From: Oxyruncus cristatus
Lineage: Eukaryota > Chordata > Aves > Passeriformes > Cotingidae
Direction of reading: 5' to 3'
Assembly (NCBI GenBank): GCA_013399855.1
Contig: VXAY01005276.1
Coordinates: 292,180-356,179 of the forward strand
Length of the DNA: 64,000 bases
Part shown: one piece after another, positions 1 to 10,800 of the stretch
How positions within the stretch are numbered: position 1 is the first letter of the stretch
Layout: the number at the start of each line of letters is the position of its first letter
Notes under the pieces: generated by a model
The model's input: the letters and a program-made list of their open reading frames with translations, nothing else
Told to the model about the DNA's origin: nothing
The model's database searches: none
Translations under genes and position numbers: made by a program

Positions 1-140
1 GGCCGAGGGGTGTCCGGGGGTCACGGCCGGGCCCGAGGCCGCTGCGGCTCCCCCGGGGAGGGCGGGGCGCGGCCGGGCGGGTCCCGCCGTGCCTGCCCTG
101 GGGTTGTTACCCTGCCCGGTGTCCCCCGGGAATGACGCTT
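1..140. promoter_or_regulatory. CpG island edge: promoter/first-exon region of the first gene
   Basis: The first 140 bases are extremely GC-rich with dense CpG (runs such as GGGCGGGGCGCGGCCGGGCG) and change abruptly to AT-rich DNA after about 230. This is the look of the 3' half of a vertebrate CpG-island promoter. By mammalian gene order the divergent gene to the left would be RAC1, with FAM220A starting rightward, but the transcription start and exon 1 boundary cannot be fixed from this edge. Confidence 0.7.
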
Positions 141-1484
141 GGATGCAGCCCTGGAGGAGACTCGCCCTTGCCCGTGGCCAGGTGCGAGTGCCCCCCTGTG
201 CTGCTCACTCCCCTCGTTCTCAAGTTAATTCGTGTTCCTGAGCCGTACTTAAATCAAAGACAGGCAATAAATTGTGAATGTGTGCATGTTTTAAGGAGCA
301 AAGAAAACAATTTCTTTCATCGGTTTGTTGGGTTGTTGTTTGTTTTGGTGGTTAGTTTTTTTGTTCTTTTTTTTTTTTTTTTTTAAATCAAGAGAGTTGC
401 AGCAGGGAAAATGCAGAGAGAGTTTTAAATACCAGTGTTATTATATAAAAAACCCAGCTAATATTTAATTTGCATCTCCCCTGTTTCTGCAAAGATTGAA
501 CTCCGTAAACCAGCTTTGAGCTGTTGTAGGGTTTTAAGTTTCGTCGTTTTTGTGATGAAATGAAAGCTTTCCTTTTGACTTAGCTGGCGACAGAAGCAAG
601 CTATGGACTGTCAAAACAAACATCTGTTCTAGCCAAGGCTTGGGCACTTTCTCCTCGTAAACAGCTGTAATGAAAGTTTTGACATCTGGCCAGTGGCCGA
701 GTGCTCAGAGACAAGTCTGGTTGCAGTTTGTGACTTGTAAAAGTTAAGCAAAAACGGGAAGAGGCCAAAATGTTACAGCTCTTATTTTTTCGTCTTTGGG
801 ATTCGTTCTACAGTTCTGAACCTTGAAAATAAGCCACGTGGCCAGAAGTTGTACCTGCAGCTTAGTAACGCTGGTAGCTGAAAAAACGTGCCTTTGCTTG
901 TTATCAGTGTCGGCACATAATAGTTCTCTTGGAACGACATCAGCCTGTCCTTTGACTGCACTACAGCTGATCCCGCTGGTGCAGCCAGTCTGACCAGTTC
1001 CCTTGGGAAGCTGTGCATGGTCCAGTGTTGATTTCCAGTGTTGTGGCTCTGATTTCAGCTTGCACTTCTGTTTACAGGAGGATTACTTTACTATTTACCT
1101 TCAATGTTAAGTTTCTAATCTGTCCCAGCCTGCGTGTCTGTTGGATAAGGGAAATGGTGCTGCTACACGGCGAGTCTCTCGCTGCTCGTTTGCTGACTCA
1201 CTTTCACGCCTGTCACCAAAAGAGAGTCCATAGCAGATTAAACTGAAAGTACAGAAGAAAGCTGATTTTTGGGTATGCTTTCTACCCTTCTGGATGTGTT
1301 CAAACAGCCTGTAGGGAGACTTGTCTGTTTGGACAACTGTTACTTTCTGTAGCTGGGTTATTTTTTTTTTTTTAATGTTAAAGATTTTTGATTTTTTTTT
1401 GTTTGTTTGTTTGTTTTGTCTGTATATGAGGCACCAAGAAACTGGGATATCAGTGTAATAACTTCCTGCATTCTTTCTCTTTAG
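141..1484 (+). other. Probable first intron of the upstream gene
   Basis: No supported coding exon is seen between the CpG island and the exon that begins at 1485. The stretch holds a T run at 367-384, another T-rich stretch near 1360-1420, and a pyrimidine tract ending in TTTAG at 1484 that forms a good 3' splice site. The 131-codon antisense frame here has no recognisable domain and runs through the T-rich stretches. Confidence 0.5.
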
Positions 1485-1618
1485 GTCCATATTGAGATCC
1501 ACTGACTGGTGACTTGGTGTGCTGCTTGCACTGTGTGCTGCAACTAGAGTCTGTCACACTCCTCTCTCAATCCAGCCTGCTGAGAAGCAGCAAAGCTGTG
1601 CTCATGTGCTCCAGGACT

Positions 1619-2407
1619 ATGAAGAAGGAAGATTTAACCCAGAACCCAGTGTGTGACAATGACCCAGCTCATCCCAAGGCAGCAGCTCACCTGAGACACA
1701 TGCATTCCGTGTTGGACAGTTCTCAAAATCTGAGTAGCAGTTTACAAGAATTATTTAACACAAGGAATTGTTCTCTCTTCAGTACTATACCTCTGCCTTC
1801 TGTTGGCAAGGAAATGCCTCTGAGTTTCAGTGAATCAGCAGGGATGAACTCAAGTGCAGCTGCTCCTTGGAAGGATTCATTTCATCTTCATTTTTCTTCT
1901 GGCAAAGACAGTCCTGATCTGGTTTCTCGCTGCATTGATGGTATTTCAGTAACAGGCTGGCTGGAGAAAGCCAATAGCCTTTCTGGAGACTTCAGCTCCT
2001 GCTGTCCAGGAGACAACTCTGTATGTTTTGCACAATGCTGGCTGGGACATTTGCAGTGTCATAGAAACCTGCGGTTTCTGGGATCAGAAATGAGCAGCAG
2101 CAAAGAGAATGAAGTGCAGTTTGCGTTTTTGAAAGCGTTGGAGCTCGGTGGACTTTCTGATCCCTGTTGTATTCCAGCTGCCTCCCTGAACGACTCATAT
2201 GCTATGGGACTCCTAAACAACCGAAAACCATGGTTCTTTCTATGTTACTTAAACCTTGTATCTTCAGAGCAAACACTTGGAAATGAGCAAATGCTTTTGA
2301 ATATACAATATGTGGCTAATAATTTCCCCATCATACAGCTGGTCATTTCTGTGCTAGCTTTTGCACTAGCAGGTCTCTGGTGTGCAGTAGTGAGGGTAAA
2401 GTACTGA
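1619..2407 (+). CDS. Single-coding-exon protein with C-terminal hydrophobic tail; candidate FAM220A orthologue by position
   Basis: The exon starts after a pyrimidine-rich acceptor ending at 1484. An in-frame TGA at 1493-1495 shows that translation begins inside this exon. The first in-frame ATG is at 1604 with a poor context. The ATG at 1619 has A at -3 and gives 262 aa; I prefer it. The protein is Ser/Cys-rich with no domain I recognise. Residues 238-258 form an unbroken hydrophobic segment followed by a short R-V-K-Y end, the layout of a tail-anchored membrane protein. FAM220A (SIPAR, linked to STAT3 in the literature) also has one coding exon, is about 259 aa in human, and lies just upstream of CYTH3 in the same direction. 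Residue similarity looks weak and I know of no transmembrane tail in the mammalian protein. A GG|GTAAAGT donor at 2396 could instead splice this exon onward. Confidence 0.55.
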   Translation: MKKEDLTQNPVCDNDPAHPKAAAHLRHMHSVLDSSQNLSSSLQELFNTRNCSLFSTIPLPSVGKEMPLSFSESAGMNSSAAAPWKDSFHLHFSSGKDSPDLVSRCIDGISVTGWLEKANSLSGDFSSCCPGDNSVCFAQCWLGHLQCHRNLRFLGSEMSSSKENEVQFAFLKALELGGLSDPCCIPAASLNDSYAMGLLNNRKPWFFLCYLNLVSSEQTLGNEQMLLNIQYVANNFPIIQLVISVLAFALAGLWCAVVRVKY

Positions 2408-2909
2408 GATTTTAGTCACTACTATTTTTAATATTAACAGAAATTTAACTAAATAACAGAGAAAAGGTCACAGTTCAGGTTTTAGTGAGAAGTAGATAGC
2501 TAAAGTAAAAAACTATACTTGTGTAATTGCTAGTAAAACTGGCTGTTGGAAGAATAGGGACTTCTTTTTTGTAAGGAATATCTGCATCTGTGTGGAAAGA
2601 ACTTCATAATCTCCAGACTCTTTGGGACTTTGCAGGTCTGCTGTTAACACTAAACTAGAACCCAGTTTGATTAGCACAGATCCTTTGTCTTCTTTAGGGT
2701 TTGTATTAGTGCAGTGTTTTGGCTACTACTACTATTTACAGCCATTTCCAGTGAAACTTTTTCTTGCAGAATTGAATTCTTGCTCTGAATCCAACAGGGA
2801 CTAATACATCAGTACTTAAAACACTTTGAACTGGAAAGCTGTTGGGAGGGTGGTCTTCAATACAGCATAATTCTCAGCAGTGTTCCTTTCCAAGGGTGGT
2901 ACTGCTCTA

Positions 2910-2915
2910 ATTAAA
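2910..2915 (+). other. Possible polyadenylation signal (ATTAAA) of the upstream gene
   Basis: ATTAAA lies about 500 bases after the stop codon of the upstream gene, followed by a modestly T/G-rich stretch (TTTATTGTGC). A canonical AATAAA at 3340-3345 is an alternative with a poorer downstream element. Confidence 0.25.
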
Positions 2916-5890
2916 CAATAACTCATGAGCTTTATTGTGCTATAACAGACACTGTAAACAATTTTCTAAAAGAATGTTTTATTTCCTTGAGAAAGTGATT
3001 GCATAGTAATAATTTCTGGGCGTGTTGACTTCGGCTTTGAGACAGGCATCTGATAATGGGGTTTGGCAAAGAGTGGGGCAAGAATGTTGGAATCCACAGA
3101 GCTGCCTGTGAATAAGAATTTTGAGGAATAGGCTCCTTTTGGCACCCCAGTGGAGGAACTCATTGTGCAGCAGGTCCAAGTTTGAACTCTCTGTGTCCAG
3201 AATTCTCAACAGGGGATTGCTGCAGATGGGCTTAGTGTGCTCTGGAGGCTCACCTACAGAGGGAGGTATTGATAGGATGGGAGTTAGGATGTGTTTTCAG
3301 CTTCCCCTTCACTGCGTTAAAAGTGAGGACTTGATGTGGAATAAAGCCATGCCAGTGATTCCCACACCAGGAATCCTTTTTGCCAGCTGTCTTGCTTCAT
3401 TTGAAAAGAGAGTAAGTGATGCTGCATTTAGTTGGAACTGAATTTACCTGGAAAGCCAGTAGAGTTTCCCATGTGGTGATTATTGGGCTGTTAGCACACT
3501 TGTGTGGAGAAGGCCTTGGTTACAGAGATGAGATGATGGTTTTCAGTGTTACGGGGAGAAACGCTGCAATTTTTTAATCTCATTTGAGTGCTGAAAGTTA
3601 GGTATATTACTTTTTTATGTTAAATGATATGCTGTGGTTTTATTATCCCCATTGGCTGATTGTTTCTTCTGGATGCTAGAAGAGATGAAAAGCCATTTTA
3701 CTTTAATTTAGAAAATCACTTTTTCGCTGGTGTGTATTTTAATGATTGTTTTAACTTCTAGACTTTTGACCTGTCATGAAGTGACTGAAAACCTTACAAT
3801 AATGTTGGATTATATACTGTAAGTAACTATTTTGACAGCAGCAGTTCCCACGTCATCAAGCCATTCACTCTCATCTTCACTGCTGCAATTTATCACCCTT
3901 GCAGTGGTTAATAACATGTTAACACGTGGTTTTGCGGTGGGATTAACATGATTCCTGAAGTGATGTGGATCTGAAACCCCAAAACACCAGAAACAAAGAC
4001 ACTTCTAGAGAAGTCTGTCTTCTTTGAGTTACAGTGTTAAGTTGCCTACATTTTGGTTACCTACATTTTTACCAAAAAACCTCCTTTGGCAGAGCTGAGG
4101 GCAGAGGAATGAAGGTGGGGAGGGGCTGGGGCCTGTTTAAACTGGCTTGATTGCTAAAGACAATGTTGTGCAACTGCAGAATAATCTCTCTAACCAGCTC
4201 CATAGGTACATACCCTTTGCCTGTGTGGTGAGCCTTTTCTTATTAAGCTGAACATAAACACAGCCCTGCACCCAAACCTGGAGTGCTTGAACCTCCTGTG
4301 CAAAGGATCAGTTGGCACAGTCGTACCTGCAGTTGTTGCTGGAGACTTTGTTTGTTCAGCTGAATGGTTTGGCCTGGAAGCTTCTCTGCTCTACTGTCAA
4401 TTGGGAACTACTTTTCTTGGCAATCACAGTTGTATGCAAGAGCTTCTGGGTGATACTGTCAGGTTAACAGGCAGGAGAAGTAGCTAAAGGCATAAAAGCA
4501 TTAATCCAGTTTGTTAATGCACCTGTTCTTCATGGCGATTTTAAAGGGGGCAAAAATGAAACATGAGAGATGCCCCCAGCAAATTAGAATTTAAATGTGT
4601 GTACAGCAGAGTGCCAAGGGTTTTCTCTTTGTTGATGACAAGCCTATGCAGGAGGGGAATTCAGAATGCTGAACTGTGTTACACATCACAGTCCAGCTAA
4701 TACAGTCCTATTTTAAGCAAAGTCCTCTTTGAGTGTGTGGCCTTTAATCAGTTATTACAGGATCATTTTAACTCCAATACAGCTAAGTGAAACGATGGAT
4801 TTCTGTTGTGTATTATATGTACATTGAACATAAGATATAAAGAATACATTTTAAGTGAGTGGATTTAATCCATTTTAAGATACTTTATGTACCTTGCCTT
4901 GGATTTTATTGCTTAAAACCTAAAAGGTAACTTTAACTTGAACATTCCTTCTGAAATTCAAATAAAGGATAGTTTGGTATGTGGAAATCTCATGTAATAT
5001 ACTGCACTTTAAGCCTGGGGAGGCCATGGAGTGAAAGCGCTGTTCTTGCACTAACAGAACTGTCTGCCTGATGGTGACAATGTTTAAATGGCTTTTTGTC
5101 TGGAGGGAGAATAGGGAACCTGAGGGATGGCATCCATCCTTTGAAACTACAGATGCATCCAACACTACATGGTTGAGGCCACTGTTCTCTTCCTGCAGAT
5201 GTTCTGACATTAACTCAGGAGATGGAAGGTGTCTGGGCTAAGAACCAGTTTGTGTGGGGCTTCACGGCTTCAGTAAGATGTGGAAAGTTTCTCTGAGCTG
5301 ATGTGATGTCAGAGCTGAGAGACCGTCCTGGATGATTATTATAGTACAGAAAAATAACATTCTTAGTGGAGGTAAGGGACCTTTATACTGAACCGGGAGT
5401 TGCCTTCGTATTTCCATATTTCCCTCTCATCTTGCTCTGGAAAGAGTTATTTCGAAGCAAAATATCAGGGTTCTACTAAACAACTTGTGCTCCAGGTCCT
5501 TCCTGCATTACACAGCAGAGAGTTCTATTTCTGCCATTAGAAAACAAATTAAGTAAGAAAATACTCAGTATTTAGTGAACTGCCTAGTAGTCACACTTGA
5601 GTGAAAATTTACTATATGGTGTACTGCTTTGAAAAGAAAATATACTTTTAAATGTGTGTGCACAGAGCTCTGCATGTAGATAAAAAGTGTTTTACCACAG
5701 TGAGATGCTGGAATGCTTCTGCAAATGCTTGTTTCCTTTCTGACATTTCAGTGCAAAACTGCAGTAGGGATGGTGGTGTATTCTCGGTGTGATCTGAGCT
5801 GGTGCAATCCTGGCAATCCTGTGTGTGCATCACCCTGCACCAGGAGACAGTTTTAGCTGTAGACATTTTTTAGCTGTTTGCTTTTTCAGT

Positions 5891-5978
5891 GTTGGGTTTG
5901 TTTTGTTGTTTGGGGTTTGGTGTTTTCTTGTTTGGGGTTTTTTTGTCTTTTGGTTGTTTGGGGTTTTTTATTGTTTTT
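5891..5978 (+). repeat. G/T-rich low-complexity block with repeated TTTGGGGTTT
   Basis: The + strand is almost wholly G and T. TTTGGGGTTT recurs three times (G runs at 5912, 5934 and 5960) after a first GTTGGGTTT at 5891. The G runs are some 20 bases apart, so a standard intramolecular quadruplex is not expected. Confidence 0.8.
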
Positions 5979-7809
5979 AGGACTGTAAAGACTGCACTTT
6001 CTTCAACTTCACCAAAGTTTGTTTCCTTTCTCCTTTTCTCCTCCCGTGTCCCTTCTTACAGTTATCCACATGTAATTTTTGGAAGCAGCAAGCCTCTACA
6101 CGTTCTCCTAATGTATAATCTTTCTGTCAAGTTGTTCCTTTTGTTTTTATGGCCTGGTCTTAGCTATATTTCCCTCCCTGTAATTTCTCAGCCTAAGCAC
6201 GTGCTGGTATTTTGTGCCACTTCAGAAACACTGCCCTGTAGTTATTATGCATAACCAATTGACAGAAACTGTACAGAGATGTAAGAGCACATAGTCTGTC
6301 ATTAGGGTGTGTGACAAGAGGTATATCTGGCAGAGCAGTAGGTAGCCAATATGACATATTGCTGCTTTCCCCCCCCTTCAAAACAGCTGCTTTAATTAAA
6401 ATCCAATATTTAATTTGAATTTGTGGTACCTCTGTCAGCTGAGAATTGCAGCTAGAATTTGGGGCTTATGAAATATATAGAAGTATGAATATATTTTCCT
6501 GAGTGCACAGAATGTGTTCTGACACTTGTTTCTCTGATGCACAGTCAATAAATGGGGGGAAGAAACCTCTCTAGACTACAGAGCCTCTAATCCTCAAGGA
6601 AGAGCTGCATTCAATTAAAATAAATGAAATGTTGCTTAGGAAAACATTTATATTTATGATCAATTCACATACTTAAATACAAGGTCATAAATATCAATCT
6701 GCTGACAGTGTGAAAACTAGAATAATACAGAAGTGCTGGAATAATGCTATCCTTTACCAGCCTGCACTAAGCAAATCCTATTAATCTCAATTATCGTAGT
6801 CTTCTTGGAATTGGTGATACAAGAGTCAGACCAAGATGGTTATTTCATTGTTAGTGATGAAATAAATTTCAAAGCTAAAACATTCTAGAAATGACCAGAG
6901 GGACTTCCAGAAAGAAAACCTGCCTTGAAAAGATCCCCATTATTTCTCAATACATTTGAAGTCTGTTGTTTTTTTTTTTTTCTTTTGCACGGTTCTTCCC
7001 TCTTCATGGAAGATGTGTATAAACCTGATAGCAAAAATGGTCAAAACTCAAACTTGCGAAGGTATCAGTATTAATTTTCTCTTTGTAGTCAGTTGTAGCT
7101 ACTGTCAAGCAGAATAGCTTGATGTAATGTAAGCTTTTGTTCCTAAGAGTAGGGAAATCTAATACTTGGGGCCTGATTCATCACCTGAAGTTGAGCGTTC
7201 CATGAACTTTCTTGAAGATGGGTTCTGCTGCCTGCTGGTGACTAACACTCATTTTAAATGCTGACACTTACTAGTTTCTGTAAACTGATGTTATCCCTGC
7301 AGAACAGTTTTAGTCTCTGGCCTCGCTCTTTGGCCCTTTTTTATTTTGTTTTATTGCGATGTGGGAGATGGAGAAGGCTGGCACAAACCATTCTTGTTTG
7401 TTCCAGAGAAAGATGTTTACACCTTTGTATGTATTTTAGAAGTTTATTGTGACGCTTTGAACTTGTGAGAGGAGTTTCCATAGCAAACTTGAAACCTTTT
7501 GTCCTGAGGAGGTGACTGCAGACTCGTGAGTGACACGGAGCGAGCGCTGTGTGAGCTGCCAGAAGCTGCTGCCTGCGGTGCTGCTCGCTCACGCCACAGG
7601 AGGGAGTTACACATCAGTCTTTTCGGTATCTGCAGTTACAGCCTTGGTTTTTCTTAGCACAGCACATTTCAGTTTGACCTGTCTTACGGCTTGTCACTGC
7701 AAATACGTTCGTGTACGAAATCAATCCCCAGCGGTCATGTGTTGTAACTGTTTACAGCTGAACTCTGAGTACCAATGGATGGGTTTTTGTCAAGCTATTT
7801 AAAAACAGA

Positions 7810-7815
7810 AATAAA
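7810..7815 (+). other. AATAAA with GT-rich downstream element; possible distal poly(A) site
   Basis: AATAAA is followed within 30 bases by a T/GT-rich run (TTTTGTCTGTGTT), the arrangement of a vertebrate cleavage site. It could end a long 3' UTR of the upstream gene or an unrecognised transcript; there is no exon evidence nearby. Confidence 0.25.
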
Positions 7816-10800
7816 GATCTTTTTTTAAAACGCTCTTTTGTCTGTGTTCAACAGGAGGTAGTTTTGGTGCTGCTTGTTCCAGTTTTTCACTGTATAAATT
7901 GTACAGATGTACTTATGGAGACTGTGTTTCTGACAATGTAAAGTCAGTGAGTGGCTTTTTCAGAGATACAATTCGGGAGATGTGTGTTTACAGAAACCAA
8001 AGAAAAACCTCTGTGAGAATAAAAGGGCTCAATGCCTTGTGCTTGGCCTTGGAAATTTGGTATTTGAGCCCTAGGTGAGCTTAATGATGTTAGCCACCAG
8101 TATTCATTTACAGCCAGTCTTTTTACACACATTTTTTATGGTGACACACCTGAACACAGTTACTTTCAAGGTATTTCCTAACTAACTAGATCTAATCTTG
8201 CAGCAGTTTCATTTTAGAAGGGGAATGCAAACCATGCTAAATATGTAAAACAGCCATAGAAACTCTCCTGCATCCTCCAGGATGGTGTTGCTGGATGCTT
8301 CTCTGCATGGTTAGAACCACCTTAGTATTTAACAGATATGTCAGAGCTCTTGTTTCTGCTGAATAAAATATTCACATTCTAATAAGATCTGTAAAGTTTT
8401 GGCATGTGGTTAGACCTCCATGGTGCTATCAGTGCTCCCTGCACTTCAGTGTGGGCTCCTCATCGCTTCTGGAATTCATGTGGGAGATACTGAAGCAGTA
8501 GTTGTAACCTCTATGGCTGCCCACCAAGTGCCAGCCACTCCGCTGTGACAGTGATGTGATACAGCCTTAATTCCTCGTGTTGTCATCACTTACAGATGGT
8601 TTATCGGTAGTTCTGTATATATTTATATAAACGGGCATGACTCCTGCAATGGGGCGTGTCAAGGAGCTCAGAATACTTTTGCAAGCTCAGGAACAGACGT
8701 GGTACCATGTGCGTATCCCAATCTCTTCCTGTTCGGATTTGAAATGTTTTGAAGTCAGATTCAAGTTGGTGGCCCATGACTTTGTGGCAGTCCCTTTGTT
8801 CATCTCATACTGTAAAATTCTTTAAGAGCAACTCATTTGTACAGGAGCCCAAATTTCCTCCGTGCAAATCTGACTGCCAGAGGAACCTTTTAGCAATTCA
8901 CATTTATCAGAGCATTTAACTCTTCAGTGTGTTTCTTAGCTCTTGCTTTTTCTGGCAGATATTACAGCAGCTTAAAATTAAGCAAAACCTCAAACCAAAC
9001 ACAAATACCGAAGATTCTGCTGAAGAAATTCACATTTCTTAAGGAGATGATAATTTAAAAGTGAATGGAGTGCTTTACCTTCCATTAAAAAAGAAAATAT
9101 TGGTATCAAGAACTGTGGTGTGTTTGTAAAAAGCAAGTTGTATGTCTTGAGCTTTAGGAAGTGCTTTGTCTATTTGTTATCACAAGTATTTTTTATACAT
9201 AACAAAATACTCCTTTATTTATCTTTAACCTCATAGTTCAAAGAGGAGAAAAAAAAAAAACACCACATTTTGGAATTCTTTCAAGAGTTATGCTTTGTTG
9301 AAAGCATCCCCAAGGGCAAAGGACCAAAACCAACATAGACCTCTTGCTCACTGAACAAAAAGCCAGCAGCAATGACAAGCAGGATGTTTTTGATGCTCTG
9401 TTTCTTTTTTCTGGGGCTAGTGGCTGAAGCACTTAATCAGTTTAGCTGGAAGTTATTCACAAATAACCCTCCTGAGCTCAGTAATCCTGTCTTGCTTTGT
9501 ATCATAAAAAAAAAAAATCTTTTCTACAGCAGAGATTCCTAAATCTCCTCTCAGATCTGAGCCTTGCATTCCAAGTATTTCATGGTGCCTGCAAGCACGT
9601 CTGACCTGCTCCAGAGTCAGAGCAGTTACAACATTTCCAATTTCTGGTCTTTGCTCCCCTCCTTCAATCTAAAAGCATAGAAGATTAAAACAACAGAAAA
9701 TATCTTATGAAACTGTATTAGCACCTTCTTAAGGGCTTGCTTGAACACCTTCAGGTCTCTGTCACTTTAGCTCAGGTTTGTAATGCTAGATTTTCTATGA
9801 TGCTGAAAATCACAGACTACCACAAAAACTTGTCAAAACAGAATGAAAATTCAAACCTTTTTTGAAGTTGGGCAGCCTTTTTTATGTTCTGTTCCCTCTA
9901 GCTGCTTTCTGAGCAAGAACATCTGCACAGGCTGTAGCAGGTTTCAAGCCCTTTACTTTGATATACGGTGTGTGTTCCCAGCAATCTGTTGCTTAAAATA
10001 AAAGCTGTCTGGTCTGTGTTGTCACTGTCAATCATAATTTTCAGAGCTCTTCCTCCCCTTTTCTTTCTGGTTTATAATAATAATTCATTTGCAGTTGATA
10101 ACTCTATCTTCTGATTTCTTTCCATTTAGCTAAACCTCCTGCCAATGCTAGCAAGCAGAAGTCTGTAGAGATTTCCGTCACTGGATTTTTTCTTACAGTC
10201 AGTTCATCAAGCTTCTTTGCCATATCCTCGATTTACAGTCAATTCTAATATATTTTCATAAAGTATCCATAAGGAATTGTAGCTGTTCCTGAATGGATGT
10301 CTGAGCAGTTTCTCTCCTGTCACATAGCGTTTTTTTCTGCAGGCCCCTATTGAAACAGCATTATCCAAAGGTTTGATTCCATTTTGTATATGGCTATTGT
10401 TACTATAGTTACTATAAAAGAAGGCTTTTATAAGTGAAAATATGTCTGGTAAATCTTTTTTACTCATATGTGCTTATTACACTCAGCAGCTGATCTGCCT
10501 GGGAGGGCACTTCTGCCTCCTGGCAGATATTGCAGCTGTGATAGATAATGTGATACACAAGATGACTCCTCCCAACCTAACACAAAAACCTGAGAGGTGA
10601 AGAATAAACTCGGGGAGAATAACAAAAAAGACCAACCAAGAAAAAAAAGTGCTTTGAACATAGTCTTGGTTTAATTTGATAGGTCATTTTGCCAGAAGCA
10701 TGAGACGAGAAGATACGAATTTAACTTGAGACAGGAGGCAACCTAGATATGATCTGATTTTCCTTTATAACAGGAACTCTGTCAAATAGTTCAAGTCACA

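Noticed and set aside
1107..1502. 131-codon antisense frame before the upstream gene's coding exon
   Set aside because: Its Lys/Asn-rich middle is the translation of T-rich intron sequence; no domain, no splice or start context.
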